A stretch of DNA of 32,684 nt from an uncultured Clostridia bacterium (GTDB lineage Bacteria > Bacillota > Clostridia > Christensenellales > Borkfalkiaceae), in contig CAMWKX010000002.1 of assembly GCA_947174955.1 (NCBI GenBank), forward strand, positions 1 to 32,684. The letters are read 5' to 3'. Shown here piece after piece: positions 1 through 10,500 of this stretch (positions are counted from its first letter, which is position 1; every line of letters begins with the position of its first letter). A program made the position numbers and the translations under genes. The notes under the pieces were generated by a model that was not told the DNA's origin, ran no database searches, and saw only the letters and a program-made list of their open reading frames with translations.

Positions 1-985
1 CGTAGTCCGCCATTTCGGCAACCACGCCCAAATCGTGCGTGATAAGCATAATCGAACCGTTTATTTTGTGCTTTATGTCTCTTAAAAGGTCGAGTATCTG
101 CGCCTGAATGGTAACGTCGAGCGCGGTAGTCGGTTCGTCGGCTATAATCAGCTTGGGGTTACAAAGAAGCGCAATGGCTATCATAACCCTCTGGCGCATA
201 CCGCCCGAAAGCTCGTGAGGGAATTTTTTGTATACGCCCTCCGCGTCGGCAATACCTACCATTTTCAGCATATCTATGCTGTGAGCTTTGACCTGCTTTT
301 TGGATATGCCCTCGATATGCAGTAAACCGACCTCGTCAAGCTGATTGCCTATCGTGAACACTGGGTTCAACGAAGTCATCGGCTCCTGGAAAATCATCGA
401 GATTTCTCTGCCGCGGATGGAACGCATATGCTCTGTCGGCATCTTGGCGATGTCGACGACTCTGTCTTCCATCTCGTAGACGTTGCCGCCCAGGGAGTTC
501 TTCTTAATTATAGGCTTGCCCTTTTCGTTGAGCTTTCTATGCTCCTGCCCGTCCTCGCCGATTTCGGTTTCGTAAACGGGAATTTTTCTGCCGCGCGCGT
601 CGCGCTTGAAAAGACTTGCCTTGAACCTTATCGAGCCGCTTACAATCTGTCCGCTGGGCGCCTGCACGAGCTGCATTAACGAGAGCGACGTTACGCTCTT
701 GCCGCAGCCCGATTCGCCGACGACGCCGACGGTCGAACCCGCGGGTATGGAAAAGGTTACGCCGTTTACGGCTTTAACCGTGCCCGCGTCCGAGAAAAAG
801 TAGGTGTGAAGGTCATCGAACTCGATAATGTTGTTGTCGTCCTTCATCTCGGTCGTGTATTCGTCGGGCTTGGCGCGGCGCTTTTTCTGCTTTTCGAAAT
901 GGCGTATCGCCTTCGAATTTTCCCTTGCGATTGCGCGCGATTCCGAGCGGGATATGTAGTGCTTTTTATCCTTATTCGTAGCCAT
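1..985 (-). CDS. oppD: Oligopeptide ABC transporter ATP-binding protein (OppD-like), 3'-truncated by the window edge
   Basis: Reverse-complement translation from ATG at 985: [43 protein letters not shown]... then [21 protein letters not shown] (Walker A), [21 protein letters not shown] (Q-loop), [16 protein letters not shown] (signature), [20 protein letters not shown] (Walker B), [17 protein letters not shown] runs off the left edge, so it is missing from the supplied ORF track. Confidence 0.95.
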   Translation of the reverse strand, partial: MATNKDKKHYISRSESRAIARENSKAIRHFEKQKKRRAKPDEYTTEMKDDNNIIEFDDLHTYFFSDAGTVKAVNGVTFSIPAGSTVGVVGESGCGKSVTSLSLMQLVQAPSGQIVSGSIRFKASLFKRDARGRKIPVYETEIGEDGQEHRKLNEKGKPIIKKNSLGGNVYEMEDRVVDIAKMPTEHMRSIRGREISMIFQEPMTSLNPVFTIGNQLDEVGLLHIEGISKKQVKAHSIDMLKMVGIADAEGVYKKFPHELSGGMRQRVMIAIALLCNPKLIIADEPTTALDVTIQAQILDLLRDIKHKINGSIMLITHDLGVVAEMADY

Positions 986-987
986 AC

Positions 988-2127
988 TTACCTCTTCATC
1001 TTAGGGTCGAAGGCGTCGCGCAAGCCGTCTCCGACAAAGTTAAATGCCAATATTGCCAGCGTTATGCACACGCCCGCGCCCACCCAAAGGTTGGGATAAT
1101 ACTGTCTGAACGTGCTGTCGCTCGCCAAATTTATCTGGTTGCCCCAGGTAGCCGTACCGAGCGGCGCGCCTATGTTCAAAAAGCCCAGAGTCGCCTCGGT
1201 TAAAATTATGCTGCCTAAGCCCAGAGTCATCGATACGATAAGCTGCGGTATTACGTTCGGCAACAGATGCTTGAATATCTTCGAGAACGTCGATAGTCCC
1301 GACGCCTTCGCCGCAAGCATAAACTCCTGTTCACGCAATGACAAAATCTGTCCGCGCACAAGCCTTGCCGTGCCTACCCAGCCGATCAGGCAGAGCACCA
1401 TCATCATATAATAGAGCTTTGCTATGCTGTCGCCCAAGCCGCTTTCGGTGAATATAACCGAAAGTATAAGCATAATGGGAATAGACGGTATACAGCTTAA
1501 TATATCGACTATACGCATTATGAGGTTGTCTACCCACTTGCCGAAATAGCCGGCAAGTCCGCCCAAAATAACGCCTATTACCGTTTCGATTATAACTACG
1601 ACGAAGCCGATTGTAAGCGAAACTCTGCCGCCGTACATAAGACGAGTGAGCACGTCGTAACCCATATTGTCTGTGCCCATCCAGTGCGCCCAACTTATGT
1701 CCGCAAGCTTGGCAACTCTCGGAAGTCTTACCGATATTGCAATCGCCTGATACGCGGTTTCGCCGTCCTTGTACGTAATGGGCGTTGACGAAACTATTTC
1801 TTTTATTCGCGAGGGGTCGCTGTCAAGCACCGTGCCGCCGTTAGCCGACCAGGGCGAGAAAACGGGTCCCAAAAACGCGAACAGAAATAAAAGTACTATC
1901 GTAACAAGACCTATGACCGAAAGCTTGGAGCGGAAAAACCTCTTTAAGACGGTCATCCACGGGGAAAGCACCTTTGCCCTGTCGGTCAGGTTTTCGCCGT
2001 GCAGTTCGTCGCCCTTTTCCTCTTCGGTCAGCGTGCTTTGAACAACTTCCGTTTCGGTTGCGGTCACAGCTTCCGTATCCGCAGTGGTCGCACCACTCGC
2101 ACCGCTTATTTTCTTATCTTCTTCCAT
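988..2127 (-). CDS. oppC: Oligopeptide ABC transporter permease (OppC/DppC-like)
   Basis: 379-aa ORF with multiple TM segments, typical HWMGTDNMGYDVLTRLMYGGRVSLTIG motif and EAA-loop region (RLVRGQILSLREQEFMLAAKASGLSTFSKIFKHLLPNVIPQLIV). Acidic ~60-aa N-terminal extension. Confidence 0.94.
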   Translation of the reverse strand: MEEDKKISGASGATTADTEAVTATETEVVQSTLTEEEKGDELHGENLTDRAKVLSPWMTVLKRFFRSKLSVIGLVTIVLLFLFAFLGPVFSPWSANGGTVLDSDPSRIKEIVSSTPITYKDGETAYQAIAISVRLPRVAKLADISWAHWMGTDNMGYDVLTRLMYGGRVSLTIGFVVVIIETVIGVILGGLAGYFGKWVDNLIMRIVDILSCIPSIPIMLILSVIFTESGLGDSIAKLYYMMMVLCLIGWVGTARLVRGQILSLREQEFMLAAKASGLSTFSKIFKHLLPNVIPQLIVSMTLGLGSIILTEATLGFLNIGAPLGTATWGNQINLASDSTFRQYYPNLWVGAGVCITLAILAFNFVGDGLRDAFDPKMKR

Positions 2128-2138
2128 AACGCACCTCT

Positions 2139-3149
2139 TTATTTGCCGAGCTTAACTCTCGGGTCGACTACCGCGTACATAATGTCCGCGAACAGCACGC
2201 CGATTACGGTCAGCACGGCAAGGAACATATTGTAGCCCATTGCAAGGAACACGTCGCCCTTCAACAGCGCGTTGTACGCTATACGTCCAATACCGGGGAG
2301 CGCGAAAATCTCTTCCGTAATCATCGCGCCGCCGAACAGCGTGGGCAACGTGAACGACAACTGCGTAACGAGGGGAATCATCGTGTTGCGGAAAACGTGC
2401 TTATAGATGACTTTCCTCTCCGAAAGACCCTTTGCGCGCGCCGTTCTTATGTAGTCCGCATTCAGCACTTCGAGCGTGTTGGTACGCGTGTAGCGCATAA
2501 GTCCGCCGATGCTCAAAAGCACCATAACCGACATAGGCAGGATAAGGTGCCAGATGTTGTCGGCAAACTGCGCGAAAGCGCCCGCGCCCATCATATCGGC
2601 ACTGGCAAGACCGCCCGTTTCGAACCAGCCCAAATCGACCGCGAACCACTTGATAAACAGGTTGCCGAGGAAGAAGGACGGGAACGCTATGCCGACCATA
2701 CACAGTACGGTGGCGACGTAGTCGAGCTTGCCGTACTGATTGACCGCGCACTTTACGCCCAAAGGAATGGCAATAATCATTTCCAGAAGGAGCGCAACGA
2801 ACGATATACCGAACGAAAGCCACATATATTTTGCGATAACGTCCTGTACGGGCGCGTTCTGATTCTGGAAGGATATACCCATATCCCCTTGCAGGAATCT
2901 GCCGAGCCACATAAAGTAGCCCTTTATTATTCCCCAGAAAGAGTTATCGTCGAGCCCGTAGGGCGCTAACATTGCGGTTAACTGTCTTGCCTTCTCCGCC
3001 TCGTCCATATCGACCTGGGAATGCGACAGCTCGAACTGGTCTTTCAGAATGTTGCTGGGCATACACCTTATGAGTATGTACATTATTATCGATACGCCGA
3101 ATAAAATCAGAAGCGCAAGCAGTAATCTTTTGACTATATATTTAAACAT
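2139..3149 (-). CDS. oppB: Oligopeptide ABC transporter permease (OppB/DppB-like)
   Basis: 336-aa ORF: MFKYIVKRLLLALLILFGVSIIMYILIRCMPSN..., EAA motif ADYIRTARAKGLSERKVIYKHVFRNTMIPLVTQ, C-terminal DPRVKLGK. RBS-like GGAG upstream; 11-bp gap to oppC. Confidence 0.95.
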   Translation of the reverse strand: MFKYIVKRLLLALLILFGVSIIMYILIRCMPSNILKDQFELSHSQVDMDEAEKARQLTAMLAPYGLDDNSFWGIIKGYFMWLGRFLQGDMGISFQNQNAPVQDVIAKYMWLSFGISFVALLLEMIIAIPLGVKCAVNQYGKLDYVATVLCMVGIAFPSFFLGNLFIKWFAVDLGWFETGGLASADMMGAGAFAQFADNIWHLILPMSVMVLLSIGGLMRYTRTNTLEVLNADYIRTARAKGLSERKVIYKHVFRNTMIPLVTQLSFTLPTLFGGAMITEEIFALPGIGRIAYNALLKGDVFLAMGYNMFLAVLTVIGVLFADIMYAVVDPRVKLGK

Positions 3150-3175
3150 TTTTTACTCCGAAGAGATTTTATTTA

Positions 3176-6004
3176 TCAGTTTGTTCCCTGTTCTTCCTCT
3201 GCACCCGCGGGACGCGCGTAGTAAGAAACCTTCCACAGCTCGCTTATGGGTCCCATATTGTGCGAAGCGTCGTCGATATGCATCGACGCGGGGTCGAGCA
3301 CGTTGGCGTTGTATACGCACAGATCGTATCTCTGATAGGTGGGGAATTCGACCGCAAGCTCCATTATGAGGTCGAGCGCGCACATCTGGCTGTATTCCTT
3401 ACCCGTCGACTTACCGTAGATCTCGGCACGCGCACGTTCGTCAAGCGTCTGTCTGCCCGCCATTATCTTGTCGTTGAGGGCGTCGACAATCTGCTTTTCC
3501 GTGTCGAACTTGCCGGACGAATCGTTTACAATGCCGTCCTTGTTCCAGTTCTTGGTGCTCGAAGCTCTCGAATACTTACTGTAAATCTGATAGGGGTCGG
3601 GGTCAATACTCGACGACCAAGCCGCCGCCCATACCTGCAAGTCGCCCGTAGCGAGCTTTTGCAACGCCTGAATATCCGTGCCTACCTTGATAGTGAAGCC
3701 CGCAGATTCGAGCAACGTCTTTGCATAGGTGAATACCTGGTATGCGGGGTGGTCGGTAGATTCGCCCGCGATGGTAAAGTCGAACGACAGTCCCGTCTTA
3801 CCCGTTTCGGTGTTGTGCCAGGTGCCGTTGCTGTAACGCCAAGCGCCGTTATCTTCGATATAATCGATTATATCCTTCGCTTTGCTCTTATACGCATAAT
3901 ACTGACTTTTAGGCGGTTCGACGTAATCCCATACCCACGACTCGTTGGTCATAGGTCTGTTGATAAAGTTTACGAGCGTATTGCCGTAATAGTCGCGGAG
4001 GTGCGACGTATCGAACGCCATCATTATCGCACGTCTGATTTCGATATCTTCAACGTACTTGGGATTGATACCTATGTAGCCGTAGCCGTTCGTCTGATAA
4101 GTTACCTGAGCAAGCGAGCTGAGCGCCGTCTGGTTATCCGCCTTTGCAATGGGTTCGCCGTAGTCGATTTCGCCCTTGGTGAGCGCGTTGACTATCTGGT
4201 CGTCGCGCGTTTCCTTGTAGGTTACGTATTTGATTTTCGCGTTTTCGACGCCCGAACCCAAAGTGGTGAAGTTTTCGTTGCGCTTGTAGTAAGCGATTTT
4301 ATTGTCGAGGAAGTCCATAGGACCGGGATTATCGCCGCCGTTTTTGGTCGTGCACATATATGCGCCTGCACCTACGGGAACGCCGTTTTTAGTACCTTCG
4401 GAAAGCACGTCCTTGGTAAAGTTGAAATCGCTCCACTTTACGCCGAAGTGGGTTGCCGTGCCGTCGTATACCTTGCCCGACGTATAATCGTCCATAGCTT
4501 CCTGAACGTAGTTTACGCCGCCGTACGTGCCCGAATAGTAGTGAAGAGGTGCAACCGAGAAACCGAAGTTCCACTTTGCCTTGGGGTCGACGCCGACGAC
4601 CTTAATCTTTAATATGTCGTGCTCTTCGTCGTAGGTCTTGCCGTTGAACTCGTTGGAGCGGGAAACGGTTATGCCCTTAATGCTCTTGACCTTCTGCTCC
4701 TTGTCGTTTGCGGCGTTGGTCAGCTCGTCAAGATAGAACGCGTCGATTACGGTGCTGACGAAATAGCCCTCTTCGAGTATGCCCTTTACGCCTTCCTTGT
4801 TTTCGTTAATGGTGTAATCTTCCTTATCGGTATCGTAATTGTTTCCTTTCACGATACTGCCGGCGTTCTGCTCGTGCAGATACTTGATAGCTTCGTCCTT
4901 CTGAACGGCAAGCTTTGCGTCCTCTCTTTCAACGTCGGGATGCGCGGAGATATAAGCGTCGATCAGATCGCCGATAGCCTCCTCGTTCTCCATCATATAG
5001 ATAAGGCCCTGTCCCCTCGACGATATTTCGCCGACGGGCGTTCCGGTAAGATTGGTTACCTCGTCGCTTACCTTGGGGTCTATTTCGGTGGCGTATTTGC
5101 CGTTGTCGTCCTTGAAACGTACGGGAACGCCGTTGTCGTTCATCTTCTTCTGCTCTTCGAACACGCCTTCCATAAAGAAGAACGCCTGCCACTCCTTGGT
5201 GAAGTAGTAGTCCTCGTAAGCCTGCACGAAGCTCGTGGAAATGGAGTTCCAGTCGGCAGTGAGCGTTTCCTTATACTTTTCTATTACCGTTTTGAGGTCG
5301 CCCTTAACGTAAGTCTGCACGTCGCCCGACGCCCACTTGTAAAGGTTTTCGTAACGCGCATTCGCGGCGGTGTATGCCTCTGAGTCTATACTCGTGCCGC
5401 CGAGCGTATCGGGTGCGGTGGGGTCGTTGTTTCTGTACGCCTGCAAGCCCTCTATTCTGGTCGAGTAGATGGTGCTCGAACCGCTGTAAAGGGGATCGAG
5501 ATACACGTAGAGGTTGAACAGTACGTCCATTACCGTAAGGTCGACGCCGTCCGAGAATTTTATACCGTTCTTGATTAAAAATTCGTATGTAGTATAGCCG
5601 TTCTGGTCACCGTTGACGTTTCCTCCGGGAACCGCCGTTATCTTTTTACCGTCGCCCGTAGCTAACGTGTTGCCGGCAGCGTTGTAATAGGTTTCGAGAT
5701 AGTCCAACGCTACCGTAGGCTGGTCGTCGCCGACGGCGAGATTGCCGTTCGTGTCGGTGGTGATAAGGGCAACCTGGGTAAGGTTTGCTATCGTACCGTC
5801 GTTGAGCGAGGTATAAAACATAGGGTTGAACTTCTCGTCGAGCGCGCCTATCGCCAGCTTGAGCGGTTGGCTTTCGGGATCGCGGTATTCGATTTTACCG
5901 CCCGAACCTGGGGTGTTAGTCTTACAGCCCGCCGCGCCTACCATACCTGCCGCTATCGTGCCTGCAAGTCCTGCGCATATAAGTCCTTTTAATATCTTTT
6001 TCAC
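3176..6004 (-). CDS. Substrate-binding lipoprotein of the Opp-type ABC transporter (SBP family 5), enlarged (942 aa)
   Basis: GTG start with AAGGAGG RBS just upstream; N-terminal signal with lipobox-like VGAAGC; SBP_bac_5 hallmarks (LKLAIGALDEKFNPMFYTS..., IKFSDGVDLTVMDVLFNLYVYLDPLYSG, YIGINPKYVEDIEIRRAIMMAFD, WAAAWSSSIDPDPYQIYSKYSR). Directly upstream of oppB. Confidence 0.92.
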   Translation of the reverse strand: MKKILKGLICAGLAGTIAAGMVGAAGCKTNTPGSGGKIEYRDPESQPLKLAIGALDEKFNPMFYTSLNDGTIANLTQVALITTDTNGNLAVGDDQPTVALDYLETYYNAAGNTLATGDGKKITAVPGGNVNGDQNGYTTYEFLIKNGIKFSDGVDLTVMDVLFNLYVYLDPLYSGSSTIYSTRIEGLQAYRNNDPTAPDTLGGTSIDSEAYTAANARYENLYKWASGDVQTYVKGDLKTVIEKYKETLTADWNSISTSFVQAYEDYYFTKEWQAFFFMEGVFEEQKKMNDNGVPVRFKDDNGKYATEIDPKVSDEVTNLTGTPVGEISSRGQGLIYMMENEEAIGDLIDAYISAHPDVEREDAKLAVQKDEAIKYLHEQNAGSIVKGNNYDTDKEDYTINENKEGVKGILEEGYFVSTVIDAFYLDELTNAANDKEQKVKSIKGITVSRSNEFNGKTYDEEHDILKIKVVGVDPKAKWNFGFSVAPLHYYSGTYGGVNYVQEAMDDYTSGKVYDGTATHFGVKWSDFNFTKDVLSEGTKNGVPVGAGAYMCTTKNGGDNPGPMDFLDNKIAYYKRNENFTTLGSGVENAKIKYVTYKETRDDQIVNALTKGEIDYGEPIAKADNQTALSSLAQVTYQTNGYGYIGINPKYVEDIEIRRAIMMAFDTSHLRDYYGNTLVNFINRPMTNESWVWDYVEPPKSQYYAYKSKAKDIIDYIEDNGAWRYSNGTWHNTETGKTGLSFDFTIAGESTDHPAYQVFTYAKTLLESAGFTIKVGTDIQALQKLATGDLQVWAAAWSSSIDPDPYQIYSKYSRASSTKNWNKDGIVNDSSGKFDTEKQIVDALNDKIMAGRQTLDERARAEIYGKSTGKEYSQMCALDLIMELAVEFPTYQRYDLCVYNANVLDPASMHIDDASHNMGPISELWKVSYYARPAGAEEEQGTN

Positions 6005-6039
6005 AATAGTCCTCCTTGAAAAAGTGCTTGGTTTTTACG

Positions 6040-7584
6040 TTAAGATTGTGCCTGTGCCTTGGTTATGGTATTTGTACCCGTAAGCTTTATGCCCGTAAAT
6101 GCTGCAAGGAACGCCTCGTCGCTTGCAAAAGGCTCGCCGCAAATCCAGTGGGCTATATCGCCGCCTTCCGCCGTCTTTACGCCGTTTATCGTGGGGTTGC
6201 CTTCGTACGTCGCGGTAATCGTGTCGACGGTCAAATTCATATTTGCCGCCGCCGCGGGTGCCGCCGTAGTGCATACCGCATAAAAATAATACGATCTGTT
6301 CGAGCTGGGCAACGAAATGTTTATATCCTTTAATACGAGCCCTGCGCCGCCTACCTTAAACTCCTTGTTAATGCCGCCGAATATGGAATACATCGAGTTG
6401 TTACCTATCGTGCCGTTTATGGTGAATTTAAGATTGCTTATCGTAAGCGGGGTGTTGCCTTCGCAGATTATCGTAGCCGCCGTAGTACCGCCCGTTCTCA
6501 ATGCCAGAGCGTTGCCCCTGTAATCGACGTCTTCCATAATCAGGAACTTCTTGTTCGCGTTGTCTATGCTCCTGAACATATCTCCGACCTTATTGGAGTC
6601 GGCAGCGCGTATTACCGTCCAGTCGCCCAATATGTAACGGCAGTAAACCTTCGTGGCGGGTGCGCCCACCCCTTCGGGTCTGGGCACGTACTCTACCTTC
6701 TGAGTCATCTCCTCGTCCATATAGGTCTTGACGAAGGTCAGCCCTTCGAGCACCATTATGGTATCGCGGTCGGCGGGCGTTTCGCCGTCGCCTACGATTG
6801 TGTTCGAAACGAGCAAATCGCCGTTTTTATACTTTTTCCCGCTTTCGCTGTTCGCGTCGGCGTATTCCGTCGTCTTGTCGCTCAAAGCCTTGCCCGTTTC
6901 GTCGGTAACTATAAGATAGTAGTTAATCTTTGCCGAAGGCACCCACTTTGCGCATACCACGGCTTCCGTATCGCTCGTGACTTTGAAATTGTTACTCTCG
7001 CTGTCAGCAATCAGCTTGCTTTCGTCGCATACTACGGTAACGTCCTTTTCGGTAATGCGGTCGGTCTTGCCCACTCTCGTAAACAGCGGTCTGTCCGTTT
7101 CGATATCGATAACCTGACTGCCGTTCTGCGTTAAGGGTACTACCGCAACCGTTACGTTGTCCTCGCTTGTCGCGTCGAATTCTTCGGAGATATTGCCGTC
7201 CGCATCGGGAGTGTAAGTATATTCGTACTTTATCTCGCCGACAAGGGTCGTATCGGGAGCGTCCTCCGCGGTGTAGCGGGCGGGCTCGTACCAGCCGATA
7301 AAATCGTAGCCCTTGCGCCCGACTTTCACACCCTCTTTGGCGGTTTGCGGCGTAATGTTGAAGAAAGGCACTTCAAGGTTGCCCGCCTTGTAGTAAATGT
7401 CGAGTACGGATATCGTCGTGGAGTCGTTGAACTCCCCGCCGTTGGAGTAGTAAGTGACCTTACCGTCATAACCCGCCCGCAACTCGGACAGACCCGGTCT
7501 GCCTATCTTGCAGCCGACGAGCGTGCACGCAAGGCACGCCGCCGCAAATACTATTAGCAAGTAAACCTTTAATCTCTTAGTCAT
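6040..7584 (-). CDS. Lipoprotein with InlB-B/Listeria-Bacteroides-type repeat and possible beta-helix C-terminus
   Basis: Best start is ATG at 7584 (MTKRLKVYLLIVFAAACLACTLVGCKIGRPG, lipobox LVGC), not the tracked start at 7647. Contains YYSNGGEF...VGRKGYDFIGWYEP repeat-like motif. Start overlaps the end of the upstream subtilase gene (ATGACTAA). Confidence 0.75.
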   Translation of the reverse strand: MTKRLKVYLLIVFAAACLACTLVGCKIGRPGLSELRAGYDGKVTYYSNGGEFNDSTTISVLDIYYKAGNLEVPFFNITPQTAKEGVKVGRKGYDFIGWYEPARYTAEDAPDTTLVGEIKYEYTYTPDADGNISEEFDATSEDNVTVAVVPLTQNGSQVIDIETDRPLFTRVGKTDRITEKDVTVVCDESKLIADSESNNFKVTSDTEAVVCAKWVPSAKINYYLIVTDETGKALSDKTTEYADANSESGKKYKNGDLLVSNTIVGDGETPADRDTIMVLEGLTFVKTYMDEEMTQKVEYVPRPEGVGAPATKVYCRYILGDWTVIRAADSNKVGDMFRSIDNANKKFLIMEDVDYRGNALALRTGGTTAATIICEGNTPLTISNLKFTINGTIGNNSMYSIFGGINKEFKVGGAGLVLKDINISLPSSNRSYYFYAVCTTAAPAAAANMNLTVDTITATYEGNPTINGVKTAEGGDIAHWICGEPFASDEAFLAAFTGIKLTGTNTITKAQAQS

Positions 7585-10500
7585 CGGTTTTTTCTTCTCC
7601 GCTGTTTTCCTGTTGATTATTTTCCTCTTCGGGCTTTTCGCCGTCAACGCTTTCGTCCGCCGTTTCCTCGGCTTCGTCGGTTGCTTCCGCAGTTTCCGCG
7701 GCCGCTTCCTCCGCCGTTGCGCTCTCGTCGCTTGCGCCGTACGAAGCTACCGCGCCGCGCTTTTTGAGCACGATTACCACAACCGCTACAGCCGCCGCCA
7801 CAATCAGAACCGCGCCGATTACTATAACTGCTATAATGCCGCCCGAAAGCCCTTCCTTTGCGGGAGCTTCCACGGGTGCGTCGTCGGATACGGTGATTTC
7901 CACGTCCGCAGTCTTGCCCGCGAATGCGCCAATGCCCTCCAAGGTCACGAACGTGTCGTAATTTTCAAGAGCTCTGTTATGGCGGTCGCTCAGCTTGAAG
8001 TTGCCGCTTGCGCTGACTACTTTGGTCGAATAGTCGTCGTAGGTAACCAGAATCTTAACGCCGCTTAAAGAGAACCTCGAACCCGTGCGGTATACCGTGC
8101 GGTGAGTCGAGCTTACGTCGAGCGTCACGTCGCTGACCGCAGCCTGTAAGCCGAACTTGGGCTTAACCGCGACGAGCGCGCTTTCCACGCTGAACAGCTT
8201 TGCCGCTTTCTCTTCGCCGATATAGCCCAGCTGAGCGTCCGTTCTTAAACTGTTGTACAGTCCGTGCGCGTACTTTACTGTTTCGGCAAAAGCCGCTACC
8301 TTCTCGTCGTCGGTGCCGACCTTCCAGCCGTTAATGGTTGCAATATCGTACAAGCCGTCGATTATATTCAACAGTTCTCTCGTGCTGTCTTCGGGCATTT
8401 CCGCAAGCACGGTTTTATTGAGTCCGAAGAAGCCGTTGTAAATATAGTTGTCGTAACCCGTTCCGTTGGAGGGATAGCTTATGCCTATCGTCCCCGTGAA
8501 TACGGGAGTATCCGCAGGATGCTTTTTGATGTTGTTTATAAGATAGCCGGCTCCGCCGAAGTTGATATAGAAGAAGGAGTTCGAAGAGAAATCATTCTTG
8601 TCTATCGGGTTATCCATAACGCCTTCAAGCAGCGTGGGCGCCTGAATGCTCTCGAAACGGTAATCGATGATTCCCGCGGAGAAGAACGCGCCGTTGCCGA
8701 TAAGTTTCAGCGAGTAAGGAAGAACTACTCTGTACAAGTTGTCCCTTTCGGTGTATGAGAACGCGTAGTCGAGCAGCGATACCGTGCCTTCCTTGACCGT
8801 GTAAGTCAATATGTCGCCGTCGCGTAAGGCAATTTTGCCGGCGGGGTACGCCGTAAGCTCGTAGACCTTGTTTTCCTTATCTATATATCTGTAAAGAACG
8901 CCGTTGTCGTCGAAATAATTTTCGTTGCCCTCGGCAACCGTTATCGCGGTGAAGTATTTATTGGCTGCAAACGCCGCCTTGCCCACGTAGGTGCAGCTTG
9001 CGGGTATTGCTGCTTCGCTTATCTTCGTGCCGAAGAACGCGTAGTCGCCTATGCCTTCGAGCTTGTCGCCGATCGTGACTTCGGCAAGATTTTTCGCCAT
9101 CTGGAACGCGCAGGCGTGAATTTCAACCGCCGCCGAAAGATCAATCTCCGTGAGATCGGAGCAGTTCTCGAAAGCGTAGCTTCCTACCTTGGTCACTCTG
9201 TTTATGCCCGTGACCATAACGTCTGCAAGCTCGGTGCAGTTTGCAAACGCCATAGCGCCTATTTCCTTCACCTTGTTGAGGTTGATTTCTCTTAGCCTCG
9301 TGTAGGCAAACGCGCCTTCGCCTATCCTTTCTATTTTATCGCCAAACTCTACGCTTGTCAACGTTTGAATGCCTAAGAACGTGTAGTCGCCCGTCGTTTC
9401 GGCTTTTTCACCGAATTCAACCGTGCGGAGCGAACTGCAACCCGCAAACACGTACGAACCCATCGTCTTAACCGAATTTATGTCGGCTTCGGTGAGCTTT
9501 ACGCAGTTTGCAAACGCCATATTACCGATTGTCTTTACGCCAAACGGAAGATATACAAACAATAATCCGGAGTTGCCGAACGCACCCGCGCCGATATTTT
9601 CAAGGCTTGCAAGCGCGCTTAAATTGGTAGTTGCAAGCGACGCGCAGTCGTAGAACGCATAGTTTCCTATCGACGTCACACCCTTGGGAATTGTGATTTC
9701 CTTCAAGTCGGTACATCCGTAGAACGCATAAGCGGGAATTTCGGTTAAGTTTTCATTCAAGGTTACGCTTTCAAGACCCGTAAGTCCTCTGAAAGCGCTT
9801 GCGCCTATTTCGGTAACGTTGCTCAGATCGAGGCTCGTCAAGCCCGTGGCCATACGGCTTGTCGAGAACGCGTTAGGCGCGATTGCCGTAACGTTTCCGA
9901 GCTTGGTTATAAATTCGGCGTCTACTACGGCGGGAGCAAGCACGAGCGTCGTGCCCTTTATCACCTCGCCGCCTTGCCTTACCGAGAGCACGCCCTCGAA
10001 CACGCCGTCGCCGAGTACGGGGTTAAACCCTTCGTTTGCATAGGGCGACGACAAGTGCGAACAGTTGCGGAACGCATAGTCGCCTACCGAGGCAACTTCC
10101 TTGCCCGTAATCGTGAACGTGGTTAGCGACGTGCAGTTTTCGAACGCGCGCGCACTTATCGAGCGCACCGCTTCGCCGCCCTCGGGATAGTCGTAAGTTA
10201 CCGTTTCGAGACCGGTGCAACCCGCGAACGCGCCCGTACCTATTACGGGGCAGTTGATTTCGACCGAGGTAAGAGCGGTGCAGCCGCTGAACATATACGA
10301 GCCGATAGCCGTATCCTTACCTATCGTAACCTCTCCGAGCGCGGTACAGCCGCTGAATACCGACGAGCCCGCAACGTGCAGTCTTGTCAGATTAGCCTGT
10401 TTGAGCGCGGTACAGCCCGCGAACGTGCCGTCGTAAACCGTGCCTATCGCCTGCATATTTACAACCTCTTCGAGAGCCGTGCAGCCCGCGAACGCGTTTC

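Noticed and set aside
428-1099. Short plus-strand ORFs at the left end (428-679, 606-803, 806-1099)
   Set aside because: They are antisense to oppD, which was simply missing from the track because it runs off the window.
6040-7647. Longer start at 7647 for the InlB-like lipoprotein
   Set aside because: The extra 21 residues overlap the subtilase tail and place a charged stretch before the signal peptide; ATG at 7584 gives a normal lipoprotein signal.
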